Positions 11,820 through 21,605 are shown, counted from the first letter of the stretch. The stretch: DNA of 64,000 nucleotides from Lysinibacillus xylanilyticus (GCF_001183605.1 NZ_LFXJ01000013.1:124318-188317); one strand, 5' to 3'. The notes: generated from the letters alone by a model not told the origin. Program-made: numbers and translations.

Positions 11820-12262
11820 TCCATTCCAAAACGTGTAGTTGATTTCCGTTCCGAGCTACTTACTTTCGCACAAAAACACATCTTGTTGTAGTTTCTTTGA
11901 TTACTATAGATTAGAATGAAACGCCAGAAAATACACACTTAAAGAAATGGTTGATTGGAGTGGAGACTGAGCGACTCCTTGGGGATTAGCAATAGAGGAA
12001 CGAAGGCTAAAACCATCACGTCCTGTGATAACGCCTTCGTGACCAACATCGGTGCTGCTGCCGCTACGTTAGTACTACGCTTTCGCGCAAAAAACATCTG
12101 TTGGCCCGAGACCCTGGAGCGAGCAAAGCGGCTCATCGGACGCCCCCAGGAAGCTCTGCTCTGCGCGAAAGCGAAGCGTCAGCGGCAAATGTTTTATCTG
12201 TGCGAAAGCGAAGCGTCAGCAACAAAGCGCCCAGTCGGAACGGAAATCAACCCTTCGCTTTG
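11820..12262. repeat. Dispersed intergenic repeat, largest copy (inverted relative to copy 1)
   Basis: After a short fragment at 11828-11855, the stretch 11949-12262 contains, in reverse complement, the main blocks of copy 1, including GGAGTGGAGACTGAGCGACT, GCGGCTCATCGGACGCCCCC and GTCGGAACGGAAATCAACCC. It also carries several GCGAAAGCGAAGCGTCAGC units. A 109-codon open frame spans it, but it is only a consequence of the repeat. Confidence 0.7.
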
Positions 12263-12338
12263 CCTAAGAGACATACTTAAATAAATACCATTGCCATGTA
12301 CACTAAACCTTACATTTCCCCTCGAAGATAATCCACAT

Positions 12339-12383
12339 AAAAAAAGAGACAGTCTTCAGTGATTAACACTTTAGACTGTCTCT
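12339..12383 (-). terminator. Terminator of the dlt operon
   Basis: A perfect 11-bp stem (AGAGACAGTCT with AGACTGTCTCT) is followed on the minus strand by seven U residues, 29 bp past the dltD stop. Confidence 0.9.
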
Positions 12384-12411
12384 ACGTTCATTTAACGAGA
12401 ACCATGCACTA

Positions 12412-13587
12412 TTATTTCTGTGCCCAATATTTGTCTAGCTCTTGGTCTAGATATACCCAGCCCTTCCATGCAATATGAATCGTATCCATAATGAAATAAG
12501 GATCATAGTCATGGCCTGAGAAATCAACAAATGGTACACCATTATCAGTCAATATCTGGTTCATTTTTTCGTAATATTTTTCACGACGATCAGCAGGATA
12601 TTCAGTGTAGTCATACCAATGACCGTTTACTGGAATAGAAACGAATAGAGGCTTTGCACCAGCATCTTTTAAAATATCAATTACAAGCTGTAAATCCTCA
12701 TATTCAGGTGAAGTCGTATAATCTTCTTTTTTGCGCATTCCTTCAAACTTTTTAATATTAGCATTTACAAGACGTTTATAAAATTTGTTTTCAATCATTA
12801 AATCATTGGAAACACGTTTTTCGCCATATTTTTCGGCATTTTGTAGTTGTTGCTCAAACGTTTGATCTGCAACTAGTTTGTCATTGCTCTTTAACTTACT
12901 TCCCTCTCGAGGGAATAGAGAGTAATACAAATCTTTTTTCTCTAAAAGTGCCTTTTGGACATGACCGGCCATCATTGCAAGTCGCCCGATGATTGGTTTT
13001 TTCTTACCACCAGATAATTTATATTCATAAATTGTTCTTAGCAGGTCATCGCGGTTTACAGTATCAAATTCAAGCAGGCGTTTCATTCCTCGATTTCGAA
13101 GATCTTCGTCAATGTCCTTATTGTATGCTAAATCATAAGCGTGCAACATCGAATAGTTAGGAGAAAAATGTAATTCATTCATTCCCTTTTTCGTAAACCA
13201 TTGTGGAGAAATGATGAAAACAATTTTCTTATCCTTTAAATTCTTTTCCTGTGCAGCAAAATTTAAAAAGTGTGTAATAGACTGCATTCCACCACGCCCG
13301 ACCATAAATGTCGTATACGGAGCATTTGTTGCTCGAGCATAATTATAAGGGTGGAAAGGATCAAAACGGTTTAATTCTGAGGAGCCGTATAAAGGCATAG
13401 CATTAGGCTCCTGCAACATCCGCTCTTGGAAGTACATCCCTTGGAACACTAACGGAGACATACTAGTCTTTGCTTGCTCTACATCTTTATCTGAAATCCA
13501 AGCTTGTATCCAGGAATTAGGGAAGAATATAAAGGCGGCAAAAAGAGCAAAAGCAACTAATAATGATAGAAAGCCTTTCTTAATCAT
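12412..13587 (-). CDS. D-alanyl-lipoteichoic acid biosynthesis protein DltD
   Basis: This 391-residue protein has one N-terminal membrane anchor (about residues 7-27) and an extracytoplasmic SGNH-like hydrolase domain. The nucleophile lies in YGSSELNRFDPFHP (about 63-76) and the late DTIHIAWKGW supplies the aspartate and histidine. In the known pathway DltD takes part in the final transfer of D-alanine to lipoteichoic acid. It overlaps dltC by four bases and is the last gene of the operon. Confidence 0.95.
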   Translation of the reverse strand: MIKKGFLSLLVAFALFAAFIFFPNSWIQAWISDKDVEQAKTSMSPLVFQGMYFQERMLQEPNAMPLYGSSELNRFDPFHPYNYARATNAPYTTFMVGRGGMQSITHFLNFAAQEKNLKDKKIVFIISPQWFTKKGMNELHFSPNYSMLHAYDLAYNKDIDEDLRNRGMKRLLEFDTVNRDDLLRTIYEYKLSGGKKKPIIGRLAMMAGHVQKALLEKKDLYYSLFPREGSKLKSNDKLVADQTFEQQLQNAEKYGEKRVSNDLMIENKFYKRLVNANIKKFEGMRKKEDYTTSPEYEDLQLVIDILKDAGAKPLFVSIPVNGHWYDYTEYPADRREKYYEKMNQILTDNGVPFVDFSGHDYDPYFIMDTIHIAWKGWVYLDQELDKYWAQK

Positions 13588-13817
13588 TGTCTTTCAGCTA
13601 ATTCCGCTGCAATACGATTTGGCGTGTTCCATTCCTCACGGTTGAAATCAGTAATTGGTACTGAGATATTAAAGCGGCTTTCAATTTCCACTAATAAATT
13701 AATTGTACCGAATGAATCAAGAAGTCCTTCTTCAAATAAATCGATATCTTGGTTTTCTAAAATGATATCGTCCTCGCATAACTCTACTAACATTTCTAAT
13801 ACTTGTTGTTTATCCAT
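13584..13817 (-). CDS. D-alanyl carrier protein DltC
   Basis: This 77-residue acyl-carrier-type protein has the phosphopantetheine attachment serine in LLDSFGTINLL (about residue 35). It receives D-alanine as a thioester from DltA and delivers it to the membrane step. AAAGGAG precedes the ATG. It lies between dltB and dltD as in other Firmicutes. Confidence 0.95.
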   Translation of the reverse strand: MDKQQVLEMLVELCEDDIILENQDIDLFEEGLLDSFGTINLLVEIESRFNISVPITDFNREEWNTPNRIAAELAERQ

Positions 13818-13866
13818 AATATAAATCTCCTTTAGTGTTTAGGCTGCGTTATTACAGAGCCGTTTA

Positions 13867-15030
13867 TTATAATAATGTTCCTGAAAAAATATAGAAACCA
13901 AAGCAAATTGCGTTAAATGTGATAAATACGCCAATTGCGTGAGTCCATTTATTTTTCGGCCAAATCTTGCGCTTTTTATTCCAACGTTCAAATTTATCAA
14001 AGGAAATAATTAATAAGGCATGGTAGAGACCATAGACAACATAGTGTAATTCTAATCCGTGCCAAATACCCATTAAAAAGAACAGTAAAAAGAAGCCAAG
14101 ATAAGAAACTGTATATTTGTTTTTAATCCATTTTTTCTTTGTCATCCAAAGCACGAAGCGCATATAAACATAATCCCTGAACCAGAATGAAAGACTCATA
14201 TGCCAACGATTCCAAAAGTCTTTAATATTGCGACTCGAGAATGGACGGTTAAAGTTAATTGGCGTTTGAACACCCATAATGCGACTGACACCAACAGCAA
14301 AAGCACTATAACCTGCAAAATCGAAAAATAAATAAAAACTATACATATACATATACGCTATTTGCCCTTGAAAAGGTGTCAAATAGTTATACGTTTGACT
14401 TGGTAAATAAATAAGCGTGTAATTGTAAATTAAATAAGCCAAAATAAATTTATATAAAAAGCCTAAAAATATACAATTTATCCCACTTAACAGTAGTTTT
14501 TGATAGTCTTGACCAGACGGCACTGTGTGCAAATCTTTATAAAAGCGTCTCCAACGATCAATAGGTCCCGAAGATACTGTTGGGAAGAACAGTAAGAAAT
14601 AAGCAAGCTCAACTGCTGAAATTTTATCCTTAATTAAGCCATCACGTGTTTCTAAAATCATTTGTACCGATTTAAATGTAATATAGGATACCCCTAAAAA
14701 TCCAAATAAATGATGAAGGCCAAGCATTGGCAGAACCTTCACAAGTACAAGTGGCAAAATGGACAGCAATACAGCAATTACGAATACGGACGTGCTATTC
14801 TTCTGTAATCGATATTTTTGATAAACGATAATTAATAATATCTGAAATACTGTAAATAGTATAAGCGAAATTGAGCCATTAAGGGAGTTACCAAAAATAA
14901 GAGCTAACACGACAATCGAAATAAAGATATTGTAGCGTTTAGCTGATTTCCCACGTAGTCCTAAAATAATGGTTGGCATTAACAGAATACCAATGATGAT
15001 GAAAAAAACTATATTTCCATAAGGCGTCAT
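13867..15030 (-). CDS. D-alanyl transfer protein DltB (MBOAT family)
   Basis: This 387-residue polytopic membrane protein has about ten hydrophobic segments and the MBOAT signature: the catalytic histidine lies in FLMGIWHGLE (about residues 323-332), with FWNRWHMSLSFWFRDYVY before it. It moves D-alanine from DltC across the membrane. Its ATG overlaps the dltA stop by four bases, the usual coupling. Confidence 0.95.
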   Translation of the reverse strand: MTPYGNIVFFIIIGILLMPTIILGLRGKSAKRYNIFISIVVLALIFGNSLNGSISLILFTVFQILLIIVYQKYRLQKNSTSVFVIAVLLSILPLVLVKVLPMLGLHHLFGFLGVSYITFKSVQMILETRDGLIKDKISAVELAYFLLFFPTVSSGPIDRWRRFYKDLHTVPSGQDYQKLLLSGINCIFLGFLYKFILAYLIYNYTLIYLPSQTYNYLTPFQGQIAYMYMYSFYLFFDFAGYSAFAVGVSRIMGVQTPINFNRPFSSRNIKDFWNRWHMSLSFWFRDYVYMRFVLWMTKKKWIKNKYTVSYLGFFLLFFLMGIWHGLELHYVVYGLYHALLIISFDKFERWNKKRKIWPKNKWTHAIGVFITFNAICFGFYIFSGTLL

Positions 15031-16499
15031 ACTGTTTCCATAACCGCCAATCCTTTACGATCAACTTTACCATTAGTATTTAAAGGTAAAGTGTCAATGT
15101 ATTTGAACGTTTTCGGAATCATATAAGATGGTAAATACTCCGCTAACAATGCTTTAAGCTGCTTCGTCATTTTGAAGGCAGAGTCTGTCAATGGCTCGCG
15201 AAGAACAACAAATGCACTTAGTGAAACAATCTCATCACCTTTTGAAATAGGTATAACAACACAGCTAGAAACAGGTGGAAGATTGCCAATTTGCTTTTCA
15301 ATTTCCTCGATTTCTAAACGATAACCGTGCAGTTTTACCTGGAAATCTTTTCGGCCAGAAAAGAATAAATAGCCATCTTTTTCATAACCAACGTCCCCAG
15401 TTTTATAAATACGTTGATCCCCTATTGTAGGAAACGCTTTAAGTGTTAGATCAGGCGCACCAAGATATCCCGCACTTACAGTCGGTCCTGAAATAATAAT
15501 CTCGCCATCTTCTTGCAACGATAGATTAGGCTCAGATAGAGGGGCGATTGGTAATTGGTCAAACTGCTCTAAAAGCTCATTTGTTACTTCTACATAAGAT
15601 ACGGCAACGGTTGTTTCTGTAGGACCGTATAAATTAAAAATAGAAGCTTGTGGGAAGCGCTGCATTAATTCTTTAGATACTGATACTGGTAAAACCTCTC
15701 CGCAGAATAAAAACGTATTTAACGAAGGCATTAACGCTTGATCCCATTCCTTGTTCATTAAACATATCTTCGCAAAGGAAGGTGTCGAAGTCCAAACGCG
15801 AATACCAGATGAAGCTAATGACTCAAATAACGCTTTTGGATTAGCAATTTGCTCTTGTGTAATAGCGTAAAGTGTTTGCCCACTAACGAGTGCAGGATAT
15901 AAATCCATCACAGATAAATCAAAGGAATAAGGCGCTTGATTTAGAAACACACCAGACTCCTGTAATGGGAAATGTTCATGCATCCAAGCAACAAAATGTG
16001 CTAAATTATCGGCTGTAATTTGAACACCTTTTGGCTTTCCAGTAGAACCAGATGTGTAAATAATATAATGAATTTCTTGATCTTTAACCCATGTTGAAGG
16101 TTCTGTAGCAATGCTAGTTGCTTGAGCCACTAAATCACTTACTTCCACTACAGGAACTGATTGATTCAAGCTTAATTCTTCAGTTTTTAGTAGCAAGCAA
16201 GATTGAGATGCTTCTATTATAATTTGTAACCTTTCAGACGGTGTAGAAGAGTCAACCGGTACATATGGATGACCTGCCTTTACAGCTCCTAAAAAGGCAA
16301 CGATTTGTAAAGGGGACATATGCCCGTAGACGACGATAGGCTGTTGTCTTTTTAAATCAAGAGCCATTAAATATTGTGCTACACAATCAGAAAGATGCCA
16401 AAGCTCACCATACGTTAAGGAATCACTATTGGTTTGATATGCAGTTTTATGTGGATGCTGTTGTGCCACTTTTTGAATAGCCTCTAAAATACTTAACAT
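15027..16499 (-). CDS. D-alanine--carrier protein ligase DltA
   Basis: This 490-residue adenylating enzyme has the phosphate loop IIYTSGSTGKPKG (about residues 146-158), FNLYGPTETT, the hinge YKTGDVGYEKDG and the catalytic lysine near LPLNTNGKVDRKG at the C-terminus. It activates D-alanine with ATP and loads DltC. The ATG follows AAAAGGAGAT, 18 bp after the dltX stop. Confidence 0.96.
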   Translation of the reverse strand: MLSILEAIQKVAQQHPHKTAYQTNSDSLTYGELWHLSDCVAQYLMALDLKRQQPIVVYGHMSPLQIVAFLGAVKAGHPYVPVDSSTPSERLQIIIEASQSCLLLKTEELSLNQSVPVVEVSDLVAQATSIATEPSTWVKDQEIHYIIYTSGSTGKPKGVQITADNLAHFVAWMHEHFPLQESGVFLNQAPYSFDLSVMDLYPALVSGQTLYAITQEQIANPKALFESLASSGIRVWTSTPSFAKICLMNKEWDQALMPSLNTFLFCGEVLPVSVSKELMQRFPQASIFNLYGPTETTVAVSYVEVTNELLEQFDQLPIAPLSEPNLSLQEDGEIIISGPTVSAGYLGAPDLTLKAFPTIGDQRIYKTGDVGYEKDGYLFFSGRKDFQVKLHGYRLEIEEIEKQIGNLPPVSSCVVIPISKGDEIVSLSAFVVLREPLTDSAFKMTKQLKALLAEYLPSYMIPKTFKYIDTLPLNTNGKVDRKGLAVMETV

Positions 16500-16517
16500 A
16501 GTTTATATCTCCTTTTC

Positions 16518-16655
16518 TTAAAATTCCGTATATATAAATGGTCCTGCGTTCATATCATGGAAGCCATGGATGAGAAACAAGAGCACTAAAATGATGAAGT
16601 AAAATAACGTAAAGCCTATAAAACGTAAAACCTCATTATTTTTAATGGATTGCAT
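16518..16655 (-). CDS. DltX, small membrane protein of the D-alanylation operon
   Basis: This 45-residue protein has one membrane segment (about residues 12-30) and ends in FIYTEF, close to the C-terminal FIYNEF-type motif known for DltX. GGAGGTGG precedes the ATG. It is the first gene of dltXABCD. In the family, the DltX C-terminus is thought to be the acceptor or relay for D-alanine outside the membrane. Being short, it is easily missed by gene callers. Confidence 0.9.
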   Translation of the reverse strand: MQSIKNNEVLRFIGFTLFYFIILVLLFLIHGFHDMNAGPFIYTEF

Positions 16656-17200
16656 ATGTCCACCTCCGATTAAAAATGAAAAAAGATTATAACCTTGTAA
16701 ATATATAAATAAATAGATATTTTTTCAAGTTTTTTCTAAAAATTAATTTTACACCCTAATAATTTTTAACACTGTTTTGACGGATTGTAGATAAAAATGT
16801 TGCTAAATTTCTTGTTATTCATAAAATCATAAGATTAATTTAAGGTAAAATTAAGGTTTAGGAAAACGTAACTAAAATGAAGGGGAAAAATGAACTTTAA
16901 AGACTCTGTATTTCACCCCAACTGTATTTTACTAAAATTATAATCACCTTTATTATCGCTGATTTTCCGCTTCATTGGTACTTAAGAAATTCTTAAATTT
17001 CGTTATAGGACATTCGAAACATCGATTTTCTCGTTACATTAAGCATAATTAATGAAAGTAAAATCAAAGTAAATTGAACGAAAAATATTGGTATAAATAT
17101 GGCGAGATGCAGAAGGGGATAACCAAAATAGAAGCTGCAAAAATGTTAAGCAGATGATGAAAGTGGTATCTTTTGAGGACTGTCGCAAAAACAAATTTGA
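16656..17200 (-). promoter_or_regulatory. Upstream region of the dlt operon with a candidate promoter
   Basis: On the minus strand a TATAAT (16686-16691) lies about 30 bp before the dltX start, with only a weak -35 (TTTATT). The rest of this 545-bp stretch is AT-rich, with no gene, repeat or riboswitch that I can identify. Confidence 0.4.
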
Positions 17201-17209
17201 GCAAAAAGA

Positions 17210-17264
17210 AAAGTGCCACCATCAAGTTAAACATCTCAACTTATGATAGCACCCTTATTTTTAT
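17210..17264 (-). terminator. Terminator of the alkaline phosphatase gene
   Basis: An imperfect stem pairs GTGCTATCATAAGTT with AACTTGATGGTGGCAC on the minus strand and is followed by TTTTCTTTTTG. The flanking GGACTGTCGCAAAAAC resembles insertion-sequence ends, but there is no other trace of an element. Confidence 0.6.
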
Positions 17265-17326
17265 CCCACTTTAACCACCTTAAAATACAGCAAAAGCTTG
17301 TGGACAATAATTCTTCGTTAAAGCCC

Positions 17327-18967
17327 TTATTTGATTACATTTAAAACTTTTTTAGAAACATAAAATTCAGTACCGTTGTAGACATTGATTGTGTCAAAGG
17401 TATGTGTTTTTGCTGTCTTGTCTTGTTCGTATATTAAAATGTTCTTATTAACTGGGATTGTAACGGTTACATTATTTTTTTGTGCAATAAATTTAGGGTT
17501 TTCTTTATCAGCTAAGTCTATTTTAGATGTGTAGCCTTTTTCAGTGAATGCTTTTGTTGCCGGTATATATAAATCATCTGTAAGCTTATTTAAATCGAAG
17601 CCCATAAACTTTGCCATAGCATGTGCTAAATCCGTGTTTTCTACAAGACCTGTAATTTTAGATGGACCGAATGAATATAAAAACACATCATCACCAGTAT
17701 GCCCACCAGTTGTAAAGCCAATATTAGCACGGTTGGCAAGCATTTTTACCATTTTTTCACCGGGGTCTTTAGCTGATTGTAATGTTGCAAGCTCGTCCAC
17801 AGATAGATCATCTAATCCATAAAGTGCAGCGACTTCTACAATATTCGATTTATCTTCTTTTAATTGGCTTAGCGCACCTTCAACTGTCATTTTAGCTTTC
17901 TTTAGAGGATCGATATAGGCAGAAACAGGTGTGTTGGAATAAGTACTTGTCGTGTTAGCATTACCCATTGTAATCCCACTATTACCGTGGTCTGTAACAG
18001 CAATGACCATAGTATTGCCATCTTTTTTTGCAAAATCAATCGCTTCCTTGACTGCAGCATCAAAAGATAAGATATCACTAATCATGCCAATTGTGTCATT
18101 CGCATGAGCAGCCCAGTCCACTTTACTGCCTTCTACAAATAAGAAGAAACCATCTTCATCCTTTTTGAGCGTATCAATAGCTTTACTAGTCATCTCAGCA
18201 AGAGTTGGCTCAGATGCTTTTGTTTTGGCACGATCAAAATCGTAGGCAAGAGCACTTGGAGCAAAGCTTCCCCAAATTTTTGACGATTTACTTTTAAAGA
18301 GCTCATCACGAGTTTTAACGATGTCATAATTTTCTTCCTTAAGAACATCCACTAAATTCTCGCCATCTTTACGAGCATTTTTAGTTGTGCCGGGTGCCAT
18401 AGACTCAAAGCCACCACCTAATACGATATCAATGTTTTGATAAACTTGCTGCTCAGCGATGTTATCATATTGGCTTCTATTATTAACATGTGCAGAAAAG
18501 CCTGCTGGTGTGGCATGCTGAATTTCCGAAGTAGAAATCAATCCAGTCGCCTTGCCCTTTTGTTTAGCCCCTTCTAAAACATTGGCTACAGGTCTAAAAG
18601 CATCTTCTTTCGCAATTTGCTTTAACCCTGGTGAATTAATAACAGACGGTAACACACCTACAAATTTATCATTTGATTTATGGCCAGTTGCTAACGCAGT
18701 AGCGGCAGGAGCTGAATCAGTAATGGCTGAATCGGCAGAGTATGTACGCACGCCCCCTGATAAAATTTCATCCATCGCTAAACTTTGACCTTTATACCAA
18801 CGAGAAAGTGTAACGGCATTATTACTACTACCATCCATCACGAGCATAATCACATTTGTTGGCTTCTTTACTTGAGCAGCTTGTACTTGCGGCTGACCGA
18901 TACTAATCGACGATAAAGCAATTGCACTTGCTAACAACAATGAACTCCATTTTTTTGAGTGTTTCAT
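17327..18967 (-). CDS. Secreted alkaline phosphatase
   Basis: This 546-residue protein has a Sec signal peptide (lysine-rich start, hydrophobic core, cleavage near VQAA). The metal ligand lies in MLVMDGSS (about residue 45), the phosphorylated serine in DSAPAATALATGHKS (about 85), and later metal ligands in VTDHGNSG and GGHTGDD. It releases phosphate from organic esters outside the cell. It carries about 80 residues after the last metal motif, longer than the minimal fold. ATG 18967 follows AAGGAGGAAAG; an earlier in-frame start would precede the ribosome binding site. Confidence 0.9.
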   Translation of the reverse strand: MKHSKKWSSLLLASAIALSSISIGQPQVQAAQVKKPTNVIMLVMDGSSNNAVTLSRWYKGQSLAMDEILSGGVRTYSADSAITDSAPAATALATGHKSNDKFVGVLPSVINSPGLKQIAKEDAFRPVANVLEGAKQKGKATGLISTSEIQHATPAGFSAHVNNRSQYDNIAEQQVYQNIDIVLGGGFESMAPGTTKNARKDGENLVDVLKEENYDIVKTRDELFKSKSSKIWGSFAPSALAYDFDRAKTKASEPTLAEMTSKAIDTLKKDEDGFFLFVEGSKVDWAAHANDTIGMISDILSFDAAVKEAIDFAKKDGNTMVIAVTDHGNSGITMGNANTTSTYSNTPVSAYIDPLKKAKMTVEGALSQLKEDKSNIVEVAALYGLDDLSVDELATLQSAKDPGEKMVKMLANRANIGFTTGGHTGDDVFLYSFGPSKITGLVENTDLAHAMAKFMGFDLNKLTDDLYIPATKAFTEKGYTSKIDLADKENPKFIAQKNNVTVTIPVNKNILIYEQDKTAKTHTFDTINVYNGTEFYVSKKVLNVIK

Positions 18968-19000
18968 GTCTTTCCTCCTTAAGGTCAATTCACAAGTAAG

Positions 19001-19019
19001 TGTAAAGGAAGGTTGTAAA
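19001..19019 (-). promoter_or_regulatory. Possible PhoP box pair
   Basis: On the minus strand two TTTACA hexamers lie seven bases apart, fitting the loose PhoP consensus TT(A/T/C)ACA with a 5 +/- 2 spacer. They are only 34 bp before the start codon, which is close for an activator site, so this is tentative. Confidence 0.3.
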
Positions 19020-19082
19020 GCTACGATGAATTAATTGTTATGATATTGTGTTGGTATTGTTAAATTTGGTATATATAACCAA

Positions 19083-19172
19083 TGCGTGGGGTTGATTCCG
19101 TTCCGACTAGGCGCTTTCCTTCAGGCTCATCTGTGACCTGATACCAAAGGAGTCGCCTGGTCTTCACGAAAA
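19083..19172. repeat. Dispersed intergenic repeat, short copy
   Basis: GTTGATTCCGTTCCGACTAG, then GCTCATCTGTGACCTGAT and AAGGAGTCGCCTGGTCTTCA: a shortened version of copy 1 at 130-336. Confidence 0.65.
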
Positions 19173-19231
19173 CTAAAGACTGAATGTGAAAATAGAATCT
19201 GATTTACTATTTATTGGGATGGAAGCATGGG

Positions 19232-20479
19232 CTATAAATTTTGTGAATGTTTTTCACCGTCAATGGTTTCGTATAATAAAGCCCCTTTATCATTAATGAA
19301 CAAGTTTAGAACCTCTTCCTCTAATAACACTTCTTCTGAGCCATCGTTAATAAATATTTTTGTTAAAAAGCCGGCATTATCATAATCACTGCAATAAATC
19401 GCATCGTCAACAGCCGCCAAGTAATAGCAAGATGTTTCAGTAACTTGTCTGTTTTGTTTTGCTGCTAAATCATAGGCGTATACCATGTTATCGATCATGC
19501 TATTATAATAAATAACGTTGCCAACAGTATCTGCGTACCACATATCATGCATAAAATCGTACGCATTACTTGTAGCAGCAAAATAGTTCTCATTTGCCCA
19601 AATATGATCTTCACTTAGTTTCTCGTCATTCACTAAAAAATATGCGTAGGAAATAGCATATGGTTCATCAGGATTAACATCATTCCAAGTCGTGTCAACA
19701 TGATACCAATCACCATTAACATTGACTAAATTCCATGCATGAAGCTGATTATCGCTATAGCCATATACATATTTAGCATCAATACCGGCCGCCAAAAATA
19801 AACGATAGGCTAATAATGCATAAGCTTGGCAAACACCAGTTTCTTTACTGATTAATTCATAAACGGATTGTCCCTCAGACGCATCTTCACCTGAATAAGT
19901 GGCTAGTTGTACTACAAAGTCATTAACGGCTTTAGCACGATGAAAATCATCCATGTCATTTGTAATAAACGTATTTGCAAATTCCTGCACAAAAGCATCA
20001 ATTTTCTTTTCCTTCTTGGAGTCAGTTAAATATGTAAAATCAAACTCTACCTCGTAACCATCATTTACTTCCCATACTTCCCAGCCTAAATCTTCGACAT
20101 ATCCTGCTGTGTAAGGATTTACGAAATTAATTATGTTATAAATATCATATAGTTGTTTTTCAAATGTAGCCCAATCTAAATTGCCTCTATACATTACTGT
20201 AAAGTTTGGATCAAATGTTGATATATGTTTCTCAACTTTTTTTGAAAATTGAAGCAAAGCAGGATCTTCTTTAAATAATGTCGTTGAAAAAAGATCCTCC
20301 GCAGCAAACTCAACTGATGGAGCTTTACTAGTAGGCTCCTTGAGATTCATAGATTCAGGTTCCTCTTGTAATTCAGGCTCATCTTGTACTAATACTTCGA
20401 CGACCTTGATAGCAGCTGAGCAAGCGCTAAGCATGCTTAGAATAATAAATAAAAAAATCAGCAATATACTCTTTTTCAT
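19232..20479 (-). CDS. Lipoprotein with transglutaminase-like domain
   Basis: This 415-residue protein has a lipobox signal peptide (LSAC, cysteine near residue 20). The middle domain is transglutaminase-like: the cysteine lies in ETGVCQAYALLAYR, the histidine in QLHAWNLVNV and the aspartate in YHVDTTWND. The C-terminal about 120 residues are tyrosine-rich and beta-like, resembling the DUF5050 or propeller segments seen in similar surface proteins (inference). It probably acts as a cell-surface protease or cross-linking enzyme; the substrate is unknown. ATG 20479 follows GGGAGGAATT. Confidence 0.8.
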   Translation of the reverse strand: MKKSILLIFLFIILSMLSACSAAIKVVEVLVQDEPELQEEPESMNLKEPTSKAPSVEFAAEDLFSTTLFKEDPALLQFSKKVEKHISTFDPNFTVMYRGNLDWATFEKQLYDIYNIINFVNPYTAGYVEDLGWEVWEVNDGYEVEFDFTYLTDSKKEKKIDAFVQEFANTFITNDMDDFHRAKAVNDFVVQLATYSGEDASEGQSVYELISKETGVCQAYALLAYRLFLAAGIDAKYVYGYSDNQLHAWNLVNVNGDWYHVDTTWNDVNPDEPYAISYAYFLVNDEKLSEDHIWANENYFAATSNAYDFMHDMWYADTVGNVIYYNSMIDNMVYAYDLAAKQNRQVTETSCYYLAAVDDAIYCSDYDNAGFLTKIFINDGSEEVLLEEEVLNLFINDKGALLYETIDGEKHSQNL

Positions 20480-20520
20480 AATTCCTCCCATTATAATTAC
20501 ATTTTAAATTTATCACTAAA

Positions 20521-20605
20521 ACGTGCGGGTGATTTCTGCGCTTTTCCTGGTGGCGTCCGATGTGCCACTAATCCCCAAGGAGTTGCCCGGTACCCATTCT
20601 ACCAA
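20521..20605. repeat. Dispersed intergenic repeat, short copy
   Basis: GTGATTTCTGCGCTTTTCCT, GGCGTCCGATGTGCC and CCCCAAGGAGTTGCCCGGT are degenerate versions of the blocks at 130-336. Confidence 0.6.
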
Positions 20606-20749
20606 TTTATATGAATGGCATATGTTTTAAAATTTTAGTGATAAATATATTTTTAACTATTATAGGATAATATGGTAGATGTGTGGTATGCTAATTTAAT
20701 AGAAAAACTAACTGATAGAGGAAAAATGAGGACGTTTATTAATCTCAGT

Positions 20750-20778
20750 TTGTCAAGGGAACCTTTTTTTGTTATAAT
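20750..20778 (+). promoter_or_regulatory. Sigma-A promoter of secG
   Basis: TTGTCA (20750-20755) and TATAAT (20773-20778) are separated by exactly 17 bases, about 40 bp before the secG start. Confidence 0.8.
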
Positions 20779-20818
20779 ATGATATGTTGTGATGTTCGAA
20801 GTTCGGGAGGTGCAGTGA

Positions 20819-21046
20819 ATGCATACAGTAGTATTAGTTTCATTAGTTATCGTATCAATAGCGTTAATCGTTGCAGTATTACTTCAATCTAGTAAAAGTG
20901 CAGGCTTGTCAGGTGCCATCTCGGGTGGAGCTGAACAACTATTTGGAAAGCAAAAAGCACGCGGAATGGATTTAATCCTTCACCGTGCAACAATTGTGTT
21001 AGCAATATTATTCTTTATTTTAGCACTCGCTATTACAAAAATCTAA
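20819..21046 (+). CDS. Preprotein translocase subunit SecG
   Basis: This 75-residue protein has two membrane segments and the conserved loop [20 protein letters not shown] between them, followed by [10 protein letters not shown]. It is part of the SecYEG channel. GGGAGGTG precedes the ATG, and a good promoter and terminator make it a single-gene unit. The order secG-est-rnr-smpB-ssrA matches other Bacillales. Confidence 0.95.
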   Translation: MHTVVLVSLVIVSIALIVAVLLQSSKSAGLSGAISGGAEQLFGKQKARGMDLILHRATIVLAILFFILALAITKI

Positions 21047-21061
21047 TAGTTGAAGATATAT

Positions 21062-21093
21062 CGCCTAACCTTTACTGGTTGGGCGTTTTCTTT
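21062..21093 (+). terminator. Terminator after secG
   Basis: CGCCTAACC pairs with GGTTGGGCG, followed by TTTTCTTTT. Confidence 0.8.
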
Positions 21094-21138
21094 TATGGTA
21101 CTAATTATTTGGATGTCAATACATAGTTAGTTCAGTAA

Positions 21139-21262
21139 AGTGAATACCCGCGCGGAGTAGGGAGATACCCGCGGAAGCGAAGCGAATACTCGCGCGGGGC
21201 AGGGAAATACTCGCGAAAGCATGGCGAATACTCGCGGAAGGAAGTCAAATACCCGCGAATCG
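21139..21262. repeat. GC-rich tandem repeat of about 20-22 bp
   Basis: Six degenerate units begin with AATACCCGCG or AATACTCGCG and alternate with GCGAAGC-type spacers. They run straight into the 21-bp array that follows and have the same approximate period, but share no sequence with it. Confidence 0.7.
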
Positions 21263-21269
21263 CAAAATG

Positions 21270-21605
21270 ATGGATAGAATTCTCAAAATCGTGGATAGAA
21301 CCATCAAAATCGTGGTTAGAATCCCCGAAGTCGTGGATAGAAGAACCAAAATGATGGATAGAATTCTCAAAATCGTGGATAGAATTCTCAAAGTCGTGGA
21401 TAGAAGAGCCAAAATCGTGGATAGAATTCCCGAAGTCGTGGATAGAAGAGCCAAAATGATGGATAGAAGAGCCAAAATCGTGGATAGAAGAGCCAAAATC
21501 GTGGATAGAATCCCCGAAGTCGTGGATAGAACCATCAAAATCGTGGATAGAAGAACCAAAATGATGGATAGAATCCCCAAAGCGACGGATAGTATCCTCA
21601 AAATT
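21270..21605. repeat. 21-bp minisatellite, 16 units
   Basis: Units of the type GTGGATAGAANNNNNNAAAATC begin at 21270 and repeat every 21 bases to 21585. The variable hexamer takes a few forms (TTCTC, CCATC, TCCCC, GAGCC or GAACC types). Because 21 is a multiple of three, both strands carry long open frames of about 120 codons. Neither has a ribosome binding site, so I regard the array as non-coding. Confidence 0.9.

Noticed and set aside
11955-12284. 109-codon open frame
   Set aside because: It lies wholly in the dispersed repeat; the same repeat in copy 1 gives a different broken frame.
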